A DNA stretch of 64,000 nucleotides, taken from contig JAHLWR010000020.1 in assembly GCA_019057815.1 (NCBI GenBank), positions 1-64,000 on the forward strand. Direction: 5' to 3'. The stretch is from Candidatus Heimdallarchaeota archaeon (GTDB lineage: Archaea; Asgardarchaeota; Heimdallarchaeia; Heimdallarchaeales; Heimdallarchaeaceae). Position numbers and translations under genes: made by a program. Below the pieces are notes generated by a model. The model was not told the DNA's origin. It made no database searches and saw only the letters and a program-made list of their open reading frames with translations. Each line of letters opens with the position of its first letter. The stretch's first letter is position 1. Of the stretch, positions 25,268 to 33,587 are shown piece after piece.

Positions 25268-25820
25268 AAAGAAGAAAGATACGGATTTCATTCCTGAAGA
25301 TAAGAGTGAAGCTTTAAAGATTCTTACAGCTAACATCCCTGGTTATCTTGGGTATAGGAATTTAGATATAAGAAGAGATTCAGATATTGCATTTAGAACT
25401 AAGTTAGTAAATCTAGTTAGGGATACCAAAGATGCCATGTCGCAAGTTCAGGAGCTTCTAATTCATTCACAACTTTTAACATGTTGGGGACCCGCTGGGA
25501 TAGTATCAAAAAAAATTAAAGATATGAGAAAAGAAGCTTCGAATACAGATTACAAATATTCTACTTTTTTTGACATTAAAGATGTAGAAGGCGATAATGG
25601 CATAGATCTCTCAATTGTCTATATCTTAGAAATTGAGATACTTGATAATGCAGAAGAATTTAAAGACAGAATTTTCGAAGTAAAAAACAATCTAGAAGAG
25701 ATGATGTTAGATACTGTTCAAGATAATATTACTGGATTGATGACCTTAAGTAATAATTTATTTAATAGATTCTACGAGAGAAATGAGCTTATTAGAGCTT
25801 TTGAGAAAATGAAACTGTAA
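25260..25820 (+). CDS. Conserved-looking small helical protein of unknown function
   Basis: 186 residues with no membrane segment or signal peptide. The N-terminus is basic (MFRKKKDTDF), followed by helical segments and a short strand region (DLSIVYILEIEILD). The gene overlaps the ligase gene by 8 bp, which suggests coupling. No family is recognised; a role near DNA replication or repair is only suggested by position. Confidence 0.65.
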   Translation: MFRKKKDTDFIPEDKSEALKILTANIPGYLGYRNLDIRRDSDIAFRTKLVNLVRDTKDAMSQVQELLIHSQLLTCWGPAGIVSKKIKDMRKEASNTDYKYSTFFDIKDVEGDNGIDLSIVYILEIEILDNAEEFKDRIFEVKNNLEEMMLDTVQDNITGLMTLSNNLFNRFYERNELIRAFEKMKL

Positions 25821-25859
25821 CTTAACATATTAGCAGCCAACTTGCTTTAGAGTAGATAG

Positions 25860-26162
25860 TTAGTAGAACTGTTTCTTTATTTTCTTTTCAATCTGTTCCT
25901 TTGATGTCCCTTGTATAAAAATTGTCTTATTTCTGGAAGTATTACCTTTAATAATCTTCAATGAGGAAGAAGAAATATCTAAAAATTTTGAAAGAGATTT
26001 AAGAACAGCAAGATTAGCTTTTCCTTTATCAGGAGGAGCTTTTACGTATATATCAAAAGATTCGTCAGAAACAACGATTTTTTCTCTGGAAGCTTTAGGA
26101 TGAATCTTGGTTTCTAAAAAAATAGTATCATTTCTAACAGAAATAAAGGGATAAGATTTCAA
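25860..26162 (-). CDS. DUF167 (YggU) family protein
   Basis: 100 residues. The family core is present: LETKIHPKASREKI, then FDIYVKAPPDKGKANLAVLK and LKIIKGNTSRNKTIFI. The KAPPDKGKAN segment is diagnostic. The biochemical role of the family is not established. It lies 14 bp downstream of the profilin-like gene on the same strand. Confidence 0.88.
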   Translation of the reverse strand: MKSYPFISVRNDTIFLETKIHPKASREKIVVSDESFDIYVKAPPDKGKANLAVLKSLSKFLDISSSSLKIIKGNTSRNKTIFIQGTSKEQIEKKIKKQFY

Positions 26163-26176
26163 GAAGACACCAAGTA

Positions 26177-26551
26177 TTATCGAACCTTACCAGCTAAACG
26201 AGCAGTATTAGCAAAGGCAACTGTATTAAGAATTTCTTTAGGAGTCCATGTAACAACAGCTCCTGCCCATTTAGGACATTTGGCAACCATTACATGTCCG
26301 TGTCCAGTGGTGCTAGTTGAAATTAGCCTATCAGGAGCTACTGTAATTACCGCAAACCTCATTCCTCCAAAATCCACATCTCTTGTCTGATTCTTAAGTG
26401 CTCGAAAAGGAATCAATGGATCCACTCCCCATTCTCCATAAGTATAATAGATTTTTTCATCGTCTCCTATCAACCATACTACACCTATAGATCCTTCTTG
26501 TGCAAGTTTAGCTACTTCATCTTGAAAACTCATAACTATTTCACTTATCAT
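26177..26551 (-). CDS. Profilin-like fold protein (candidate Asgard profilin; roadblock-like is the alternative)
   Basis: 124 residues. The layout is a short N-terminal helix (MSFQDEVAKLAQEG), strand VVWLIGDDEKIYYTYGEW, a helix around PFRALKNQ, strand FGGMRFAVITVAPDRLISTS, then GHGHVMVAKC and GAVVTW, then a final helix. In eukaryotic profilins the corresponding order is helix, strand, helix, 'G.KYMVI', 'GGV.I.K', 'ALIIG', C-terminal helix, which is a close match in order and spacing. If real, it would bind actin-like filaments. Roadblock/LC7 domains share a related fold but usually begin differently. A second start at MSFQDE (26533) has GTGA upstream and may be the true one. Confidence 0.5.
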   Translation of the reverse strand: MISEIVMSFQDEVAKLAQEGSIGVVWLIGDDEKIYYTYGEWGVDPLIPFRALKNQTRDVDFGGMRFAVITVAPDRLISTSTTGHGHVMVAKCPKWAGAVVTWTPKEILNTVAFANTARLAGKVR

Positions 26552-26819
26552 TAGTTAACTACATAGTTTTTTTAATGTTTTTTATTGGGGAAATCTTTTG
26601 ATGTTGTTAGTTAGAGCTTTTTTAAAATTTCATATGTTCAATACTTTCTGGAATGATGTCTCTACGTTTAATTCATTTTTCTCACAACTATTTAGAGAAG
26701 CTATCAAGTTACATACATATTAGTTAAACAGCTTTTTCTCTGCAAATGTTATAATTTCAGCTTAATGATTAATGAAATCAATAGGTTTTTAGTCTATTTT
26801 TCCCAATACAAATTTAATA

Positions 26820-29441
26820 ATGTCGTCTCCTGAAAATAGCGTTAGTATGAAACGTATTCAAAGATTGATTAGAGATTTAGACCTACGTTATATTAGAGGC
26901 TCAATAGACCGTCGAACATATCAGACACTAAAAAATAAATATCTAATAATTTTGGAAAAAGCTGCACCGACAACAGCAATTCAAGAAGATAGAAAAACTA
27001 TAGCTGAAACTAAAAAATTACTGCCTCAGCTTGAAACAAACATGCACAAGATTCAACCTCTTCCTAAAATACAAGAAAAAACTACCCAATTAGCAGAAGA
27101 ACCTACATTGGATCAGGTGCAAAAACCAACTGAGGAACATGAAGCAAAACTAGAGACCATGATTGATGAACTACCTCTTCACCAATTCGATTTTTCAGAA
27201 ATTCCATCGATAGAGATTGAAGAATTACAAATTCGTTATGTTATGCGTTTAGCAATAAGAGGTGCAACCAAGGCTTTTGAAGAAGAAGTAGAGTCTGAAC
27301 AACAATATTTATCAGGAAAAATTGACGACGAGGAATATTTGAAGATTAAAAATGAAATCGAATTAAAAAGCAATCGCATTTTTGAACATTTTTACAAACT
27401 CTCTGATTTGCTTTTCTCAATTTCCCAGGAGCACTTATTTAAGAGAACCCATAATAACTTTTTACTTTATAATAATGAACTCAGCGAAAATATAAATAAA
27501 TTAAGAAGAAATGAAGTTACTAAAAATGAACTTAAAGGAATAATATTTGATATTAATGAGAGAGTGCTTAAACATCGTCCGATTTTGATTAAAGCAGTTC
27601 AGGACACAGAAAAATGGAAAGAAATTATTGCAAAAGAAACAGAAAATATTTTGAATTTTAAGGAAGTAAATAAAAAAAGAATTTCTAGTAAACAATTGGA
27701 ATCACTGGATCGCAAAATCAGGCAAATAAACATATATGAAGAGCTTTTAGATGAAGATATTTACGATTATAATAATGATTTAGAAGCTATGAATGTGATT
27801 TATGGAGAACATCTTCTTTACCAAGAGATCGCAACACCTTACTTCAACGATTTATCATTAGATGTAAGAGAAAAAATACAAAAATTTGGTGAGGTTGTTA
27901 GCTCACTACATTACAAACCAAGTTTAGCAATATTATCAAGTTCCGAAACCCGTCAACTTGATTATAGTTTAATATCAGAGCTAAAATCATATTGGAACTT
28001 TACAGGACATCCAGTAGTCGATGAACAAAATGATTTAGTAGGATTTCTAGTTGGACCAGGATTTCATAAGCAGAATTTTGGTATAATTATCAAGCAACAG
28101 CATGAAATTTCATTATCAATGATTAGAAGGATATACGACTACATAATTTCACCTAGATTACCTTCTGCTACAATTAGCCCAGATGAACATCAAGAACTTT
28201 CAAAACAAAGTGAACTACAGAAAAAAATCTACTTATTAAATGAGTTAACAAGAACTATACCAAACATACCATTTTCATACCTAATTCCAGACACAATTTT
28301 AGAATATTGCAAGAGCAGCGACATCAAATTATCAGATGAACTAAGAACTGTGTTACTACAACCTGAAAACAATTTGTTTGTTCCTATAGAATTTATAAAG
28401 AAATCACCACGAGAGATTAACGTTGAAAGTAATAAAATTGTTCAAGCTGGGAGTTTACTACCATTCTTTGATCCTACTACTAATATTAACATTAGCTCTC
28501 ATATTTTAAAAAATGAAAATGTACAAGTCAAAGATATCTTTGAAAATGAACTAGGAATCGGTCATTCAATAATTTCGCACCCAGGAAAAGGGTATTTTCT
28601 AGTTGTACGTAAAGAAAGCATCTCAAAGGAGTTTTATGCGAAATTATACGATTTAGTTTATGGTGAGACCAAAATTGTTACTGATGAAAAAGAAAAATTA
28701 CCTGTTGAAGAGAAAAAATGGAGACTTATTTTCAATCTTTCAAGAGAGTATAATATTTCTGAAGGTAAAATTGAGGATCCAGAGTTCCTCAAGAAGGTTA
28801 TGATTGAAAAAAATACTGGTGTACTTCCAGAAGATATAGAGAACGCTAAATTTGTTCTTTATTCATTAGGTAATGTTCGAATTTTAAGCAATACTTTACA
28901 AATAAATTTCGGAGCCCCTTGTTTTGAACTCTCCAATATTTTCGAATTAGAGGGAAAAATAGTTGAAAATGTTCAAGGTAAAGAGATTGGAGTTGTTTAC
29001 ACTTTACAACTATTAGAAAAAACAATTCTTTACCTTTGGACATCTATAGACCTTTTAATTATCGCTTCTTTTGTAAGTGACAACCCACATAAACTTCTTA
29101 GTACTGATAAGGATTTTATAGACAATTTAGCGATATCGATAGGAAAACATATGAGTGTAGCCCCCCAAACAGCTTTACGTCCAGATAATGTTATGACTTT
29201 CTTCAATTTAATCGGTAAAATTTCTTCATATGAACAGATGAAAGACACAATGAATAATTTTAAACCAACACAAATAGAATTTTCTAGAATAATCTCGGTT
29301 GAAAAACGCAAGATTCTAGTAGATATAAGCGAAGAAGAACTTCTAGAAATAAATAGTACTGACGAAAGTAGCTCATCACAAGATGGAGAACAGTTTGTTA
29401 CTTCACCAGAATATTACCTAAGAGATAATTATACAGAATGA
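26820..29441 (+). CDS. Large coiled-coil protein with PRC-barrel-like domains
   Basis: 873 residues. Residues 1-350 are mostly long charged helices with a proline-rich break at about 75-130. Near 390-430 a strand-rich block reads GHPVVDEQNDLVGFLVGPGF, the usual look of a PRC-barrel (a small beta barrel). Similar blocks appear at about 515-600 (NLFVPIEFIKKS, GYFLVVRKESIS) and 700-745 (LEGKIVENVQGKEIGVVYTL). The archaeal cell-division proteins CdvA and CdpB combine PRC barrels with coiled coils, so a cytoskeletal or membrane-remodelling role is conceivable (inference). The ATG at 26820 has no clear ribosome site; leaderless expression is possible. The 268 bp upstream (26552-26819) show only AT-rich DNA. 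Confidence 0.6.
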   Translation: MSSPENSVSMKRIQRLIRDLDLRYIRGSIDRRTYQTLKNKYLIILEKAAPTTAIQEDRKTIAETKKLLPQLETNMHKIQPLPKIQEKTTQLAEEPTLDQVQKPTEEHEAKLETMIDELPLHQFDFSEIPSIEIEELQIRYVMRLAIRGATKAFEEEVESEQQYLSGKIDDEEYLKIKNEIELKSNRIFEHFYKLSDLLFSISQEHLFKRTHNNFLLYNNELSENINKLRRNEVTKNELKGIIFDINERVLKHRPILIKAVQDTEKWKEIIAKETENILNFKEVNKKRISSKQLESLDRKIRQINIYEELLDEDIYDYNNDLEAMNVIYGEHLLYQEIATPYFNDLSLDVREKIQKFGEVVSSLHYKPSLAILSSSETRQLDYSLISELKSYWNFTGHPVVDEQNDLVGFLVGPGFHKQNFGIIIKQQHEISLSMIRRIYDYIISPRLPSATISPDEHQELSKQSELQKKIYLLNELTRTIPNIPFSYLIPDTILEYCKSSDIKLSDELRTVLLQPENNLFVPIEFIKKSPREINVESNKIVQAGSLLPFFDPTTNINISSHILKNENVQVKDIFENELGIGHSIISHPGKGYFLVVRKESISKEFYAKLYDLVYGETKIVTDEKEKLPVEEKKWRLIFNLSREYNISEGKIEDPEFLKKVMIEKNTGVLPEDIENAKFVLYSLGNVRILSNTLQINFGAPCFELSNIFELEGKIVENVQGKEIGVVYTLQLLEKTILYLWTSIDLLIIASFVSDNPHKLLSTDKDFIDNLAISIGKHMSVAPQTALRPDNVMTFFNLIGKISSYEQMKDTMNNFKPTQIEFSRIISVEKRKILVDISEEELLEINSTDESSSSQDGEQFVTSPEYYLRDNYTE

Positions 29442-29514
29442 AATTGCTAAAGGTTCATTCAATTTTTTAGATACATTACGAAAAAGTTATGACTAAGAAC
29501 AACTTCTTAAACTC

Positions 29515-29901
29515 ATGTCGTCAAAAAAAGTAATATTCACTGAAAAGGCAGCAAAACCAGTTGGACCTTATTCTCAAGCTGTTCAAGTTGGTGATTTTCT
29601 ATTTATTTCAGGGCAAATTCCTGTAGATATAGAATCGGGTGATATAATTAGAGGAAATGTTAAAAGAGCTACTGAACTCATTCTGAACAGCATTAAGGCT
29701 ATTCTTGAACAGGCGGATTATAGTTTAAACCACGTTGTTAGATGCACAGTTTTTCTAAAGGATATGGACACTTTCAGCGATATGAATGAAGTCTATGCAA
29801 AGTTCTTCACTGAAAAACCTCCAGCTCGTGCAGCTGTAGAAGTTGCACGACTGCCAAAAGATGTTGATGTTGAAATCTCTGCAATAGCAATAAAGAACTA
29901 G
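29515..29901 (+). CDS. ridA: RidA (YjgF/YER057c/UK114) family enamine/imine deaminase
   Basis: 128 residues, the standard size. Family signatures are present: [47 protein letters not shown] and [20 protein letters not shown] with the conserved arginine. RidA hydrolyses reactive 2-aminoacrylate-type enamines formed by pyridoxal-phosphate enzymes. The gene converges on the HEAT protein gene, with 1 bp between the coding ends. Confidence 0.95.
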   Translation: MSSKKVIFTEKAAKPVGPYSQAVQVGDFLFISGQIPVDIESGDIIRGNVKRATELILNSIKAILEQADYSLNHVVRCTVFLKDMDTFSDMNEVYAKFFTEKPPARAAVEVARLPKDVDVEISAIAIKN

Positions 29902-29902
29902 C

Positions 29903-30472
29903 TTAGTCACATTTTTCTTTCTCTTTTTCTAATTCTTCGAGCATTAGCTTTACATTTTTTTTCTTCAAATTTGATATAATAATATCTATTAATTCTTGCA
30001 TATCATTACTCATCTGGGAACGACTGTTCATCAGAATCTCTAGAGTTTCCGTGTTTCCAATATATCCAAGTAGTTTTATAATTGTTTTTTTGGAAAAATC
30101 CAGTATATCAGCTGTTAAGTATGGATGCAACTCATCTAGAACATAATCTTTGTATTCATGTAATACTTCAGCTGCAGTTGCTCTTACTTCTCCATTTTCG
30201 TTGAAAAGTTGACTTACCAATAATCCTTGTGTATAAGAGTTTGGCTTTCTTTTTTTCAGAGAATTAATAGCGGCAATCCTCTTCTTTTGACTAGAATCAT
30301 TCTCCATAATATTAATCAGTGTCTCACAAACTTTTGCAGATGAATAGTGTTTTAGCTCTCGTATCGCAAAAACAGACAGATCCTCATTAGAATTTTTGAT
30401 TTCTTTAAGTAAAAAAGACAAGAGCTCATCATTTGAGTAGCTTTTAAAACTATATTCTTCAGGCTCTTTCAT
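29903..30472 (-). CDS. Small HEAT-repeat protein
   Basis: 189 residues made of about five helix pairs with HEAT/PBS-lyase character, for example KKRIAAINSLKKRKP, VRATAAEVLHEYKDYVL and KKTIIKLLGYIGNTETLEIL. There is no catalytic or membrane part. It is probably a protein-binding scaffold. Related solenoids lie at 39137-40072 and 41478-42335. Confidence 0.75.
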   Translation of the reverse strand: MKEPEEYSFKSYSNDELLSFLLKEIKNSNEDLSVFAIRELKHYSSAKVCETLINIMENDSSQKKRIAAINSLKKRKPNSYTQGLLVSQLFNENGEVRATAAEVLHEYKDYVLDELHPYLTADILDFSKKTIIKLLGYIGNTETLEILMNSRSQMSNDMQELIDIIISNLKKKNVKLMLEELEKEKEKCD

Positions 30473-30535
30473 TGATAAATGATTGTAAAAAAGGGATAAA
30501 AAGTTATGGGAGATTTATCTTTCCTGTCAAGAAGA

Positions 30536-30555
30536 CTACGTCCTTTAGGTCGTAG
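30536..30555. repeat. Terminal hairpin at the 3' side of the IscB element
   Basis: CTACGTCCTTTAGGTCGTAG folds back on itself (stem CTACG/CGTAG plus CC/GG). It contains the iscB stop codon. It resembles the subterminal palindromes of IS200/IS605-like elements. Confidence 0.6.
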
Positions 30556-31765
30556 ATGAATTGACTGCGAATTGTAGTCCTTTACCGTAGGTAATCAACT
30601 CTACATTCTTAATATTTGAATTAATTGTTTTTCCAACGGAATTGACCAATCTAATCCATTTACCATAATTAAAAACACCTTTAACCTTACAAAGAATATT
30701 ATTATATCTTACCAAATCATTAGGCTGATATTGGTATCTCTGTCTGCGAATAGAGGGCTTGAAACCTTTTCTATTGGTCTGAATAGAACGATTATTCCGT
30801 CTTACTTGTTTTACATCAAAGGACTTTACTCGTTGTTGTTTGTCTCCACCTGCAATAACAAAAGCGTCATTGACATGCGATTTAGATAGACCTAACTTGA
30901 TTCTATGATATTTAGTGATAAATCCATAGGTATATTGACAGTTTAACTTTTCAACCATCTTCTTACGAACAGTATTCATAAAAGCAACAGATTTTAATGG
31001 TTTTTTGGCCTGTTGTTGTATCATAGGATGACCAAACTCTTTAACGGTTTTGTTTCCTTTCTTTAAGTTGCATTTCTTACAGGATAGGGTTAGATTCGAC
31101 ACTCTGTCGGATCCTCCTCTGCTTTTAGGGATAATGTGTTCAATTTCTAATGGTATATTAGATTTACCACAATAAGCACATTTACGGCCCCATTTCTCTA
31201 ATAAATACTCACGGACTTCGTAACCTTGTAGTTCTCCCTGCTGATATTCAATGCCTTTGATTTCAGGGTTCTGCATCTTTTGAGAGTCAAATGTAGCCAC
31301 TTCAAGTATTGTTTCTGAAATGGGAAGAATATGCTTAATTCTTTCAATTAATCGGATGTGAGTATCTAGTTTGTGATTGATACTCGGAGCTAGCCATCCT
31401 TTCCTCTTAGAAGCCGTTCGGTTAAGAAAACGAGGCTTACGATACCATAACTTGTTTCTACGGGTTGTACGGTACATTTTTCTCTCTGTTATCTTTTTAG
31501 AAACATCTTTGCGTAATGTTACTTCCCCTGCGATAAGTTCTTGTTTGTCTGTGATTGCTGAAAAGCCAATTTTAGAATAACCTGCATCAATGCCTAACTT
31601 AATGGGTTGTTTGTCCTCGCCTGTTGCATAGTTCAGTTGTATGGTGAACGGTGTACGTTTAACTACTTTCGCTTTCTTCTTCTTTAATAATAGTCTTGTT
31701 CTTCTTGGTGTTGTAGGCATGAGAGGTTGTCCTCTCATGTTTAATACATAGACAGATACTCTCAA
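30545..31765 (-). CDS. iscB: IscB RNA-guided nuclease (RuvC-HNH)
   Basis: The open frame runs to 31942 (465 codons). The protein core begins with VYVLNMRGQPLMPTTPRR, the diagnostic PLMP domain, so the true start is likely TTG at 31765 or ATG at 31738. Numbered on the long frame: RuvC-I D119 (IKLGIDAGYSKIGF), arginine-rich bridge helix (RTTRRNKLWYRKPRFLNR), RuvC-II E214 (ILEVATFD), HNH C255, C258, H269, C288 and C291 (CAYCGK, IEHIIPKSRGG, CKKCN), and RuvC-III H356/D359 (SHVNDAFVIAGG). All catalytic residues are intact. IscB is the ancestor-type of Cas9 and cuts DNA with an omega RNA (family knowledge). Confidence 0.92.
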   Translation of the reverse strand: MRVSVYVLNMRGQPLMPTTPRRTRLLLKKKKAKVVKRTPFTIQLNYATGEDKQPIKLGIDAGYSKIGFSAITDKQELIAGEVTLRKDVSKKITERKMYRTTRRNKLWYRKPRFLNRTASKRKGWLAPSINHKLDTHIRLIERIKHILPISETILEVATFDSQKMQNPEIKGIEYQQGELQGYEVREYLLEKWGRKCAYCGKSNIPLEIEHIIPKSRGGSDRVSNLTLSCKKCNLKKGNKTVKEFGHPMIQQQAKKPLKSVAFMNTVRKKMVEKLNCQYTYGFITKYHRIKLGLSKSHVNDAFVIAGGDKQQRVKSFDVKQVRRNNRSIQTNRKGFKPSIRRQRYQYQPNDLVRYNNILCKVKGVFNYGKWIRLVNSVGKTINSNIKNVELITYGKGLQFAVNSSTT

Positions 31766-32036
31766 GTTCTGTCCCTCCGTATTGCTACAGAGTAGGTTCT
31801 CTTCGCCAATGTTATCAGCCAGTACTTTGTAAGAGGCACTGAGAGTTTCCTCTCTGTTTAACCGCTCACTTACAGAGCCAGAGACTAGAGAAGTATCTCT
31901 GGGTGCGTTCGTTAACTTTCCTGATAACCTTGATACAGTCACGATTTTTCAATCCTTGACTTCTCTGTGTGGCTAATCAACCAATTACTCTTGCTCCTCA
32001 CGGTGCAAGCCCCTTGCTTTAGCTAGGGGTGATTGA
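31766..32036 (-). ncRNA. Presumed IscB omega RNA region
   Basis: The 270 bp ahead of the PLMP domain are visibly richer in G and C than neighbouring coding DNA and full of inverted repeats, including 31990-32009 (CTTGC/GCAAG) and 32010-32029 (CCCCT/AGGGG). In IscB systems the guide RNA is encoded just upstream of iscB with its guide at the 5' end, supplied by the flank (family knowledge). Here the guide would be transcribed from just beyond 32036, within the secreted protein gene. The long open frame through this stretch (to 31942) has no known domain and is likely incidental. Confidence 0.6.
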
Positions 32037-33518
32037 CCTTTTCTTCCCATACATAACTACTGCAAGTAAAGCTAAACCAGCAAAAACCATTATTCCGAAT
32101 GGGAATGGAATTGGGATATCTTTGATATCTTCTGGTGCTACAAGTGTAAAGACTGTTGTTGTAGAGTAAGAATTTCCTGCATTATCATAAACAGTCATTT
32201 TAACCCAATGATCTCCATAATAGAAGAATTGAATAGTAATTTCTCTTTCATCTATCAATTCATACAAATTTCCTTCGTCAGTTAGGAGGAAGATGTTTTT
32301 GACTCCGCTCCCCCCTATATCTGATACATTAAATGTTAAAGTTACATATTTATTACTGTCTTCAATTTGTGTATTATTAGAGCCATCTGGGTTAACTGTT
32401 ATAATTGATCCTGAAGGTTTCTCTGAATCAATTAATATGTATACGGTTACTTCTGTGAAACCAGCACCTGCAAAAGCTATTACTGTTATATTATAATCGC
32501 CAGAAGAAGCATATGTATGGAAAACAATTTTCAAAGTAATATTTGTTATAGTATCAATTGCACTCCCGTCACCCCATGTTATATTTACTTGGGTGATGTT
32601 TATTTTTGGTGCTGAAGCTTCCCAAACTAATTGAATTGTCTTGTTATTTGTAAAAGTGGGAACATCAACTGAGAGTTCTGGTCTCCCATCGACTAATGTA
32701 ATTATATGTGCTTGATTCTCATGAAGATAACGTCCTTCTTTAGTCAAATTATCAATATGATAGATGAAAGATCTTACTTCAATTTGAGTTTCTAAAGGAT
32801 ATGAATGAGCAAAAGAAGCAGTTAAGTTGACGATGTCACCTGAAGTCACAAGATCAAAAGTTACATTCTCAAAACTCATATCGTGATTAGGAGTTACTTC
32901 TCGATATTCTAAACCATATTCTGTAATGTTGTAGCCAGATAATGTAATATTCATGTCAATAGCATCAAACTGAGTATAGTAATCTTGATTAAAATGCGAA
33001 GTTAATGTTACATTCGTAGTAATGATATTTGGAATACCTATGTCATCTTCCATATCAAGAAAACCTGCTCTAAAAACAATAAAATCAGAATTCATTTGAA
33101 ATGTATGATTATAATACGGACGATCAAAACCTGAAATGTTGACTTTTACATCATCGTATGGCATTAATATAGGTTCTGTCCAACTTAAATTACTACCTAT
33201 AATTCCATCATCCCCATAAAGTCTAGGCAATGTTTCATTAGTACCTCCATCCATTGTGTACCATATTGTAACATTCTGTCCTGGTTCTGCAACAATGACT
33301 GCACCTTGATATATAGCATCATTCCTATAAAATAGTATTTCAGTTGCGTTTAGAACATCGTCAATAAGAACAGGTCTTCCAATTGTTGCTTTCTTAGGAA
33401 TAGTGTTATTTATTTCATCACTTACACTCCAGCTTAAACTTACAAAACTGGAACTTAAAATTAATCCAACAGTAATAATCAATAGTACAGAACCTTGTTT
33501 TCTATTCAAGAGCATCAC
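32019..33518 (-). CDS. Secreted, membrane-anchored protein with PKD/Ig-like domains
   Basis: 499 residues. A signal peptide occupies residues 1-31 (GSVLLIITVGLILSSSFVSL). Several beta-sandwich-like stretches follow, rich in asparagine, threonine and N-glycosylation sequons. One is NITWGDGSAIDTITN, with YNITVIAFAGAG after it, which resembles a PKD domain, and YGDHWVKMTVYDNAGNSYST is another. A C-terminal membrane helix (PFGIMVFAGLALLAVVMYG) and basic tail follow. It is probably an S-layer-associated or adhesion protein. The last residues, ITPS, are encoded by the inserted IscB element, so the native C-terminus has been replaced without harming the anchor. Confidence 0.75.
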   Translation of the reverse strand: MMLLNRKQGSVLLIITVGLILSSSFVSLSWSVSDEINNTIPKKATIGRPVLIDDVLNATEILFYRNDAIYQGAVIVAEPGQNVTIWYTMDGGTNETLPRLYGDDGIIGSNLSWTEPILMPYDDVKVNISGFDRPYYNHTFQMNSDFIVFRAGFLDMEDDIGIPNIITTNVTLTSHFNQDYYTQFDAIDMNITLSGYNITEYGLEYREVTPNHDMSFENVTFDLVTSGDIVNLTASFAHSYPLETQIEVRSFIYHIDNLTKEGRYLHENQAHIITLVDGRPELSVDVPTFTNNKTIQLVWEASAPKINITQVNITWGDGSAIDTITNITLKIVFHTYASSGDYNITVIAFAGAGFTEVTVYILIDSEKPSGSIITVNPDGSNNTQIEDSNKYVTLTFNVSDIGGSGVKNIFLLTDEGNLYELIDEREITIQFFYYGDHWVKMTVYDNAGNSYSTTTVFTLVAPEDIKDIPIPFPFGIMVFAGLALLAVVMYGKKRSITPS

Positions 33519-33587
33519 CTAAATATATAGAGATATTTATTTTCAATCTCTGTGAATTACCTATATTTTTAAACTTTTTTAACGTCA

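Larger units (their letters stand above)
30525..32036 (-). mobile_element. IscB (ISC-type OMEGA) element without its own transposase
   Basis: The interval is bounded by a hairpin at 30536-30555 and a hairpin pair at 31990-32029, and contains iscB and its presumed guide RNA. The right edge lies inside the last codons of the secreted protein gene 32019-33518. Joining the flanks across the element gives a continuous alternative C-terminus for that protein (GKKRSGKINLP then stop), supporting an insertion. The exact ends are uncertain by a few bases. There is no tnpA, so mobilisation would need a transposase in trans. Confidence 0.65.

Noticed and set aside
31766-31942. N-terminal extension of IscB
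   Set aside because: These 59 codons precede the PLMP domain, which normally starts the protein, and lie in GC-rich, hairpin-rich DNA better explained as guide RNA.
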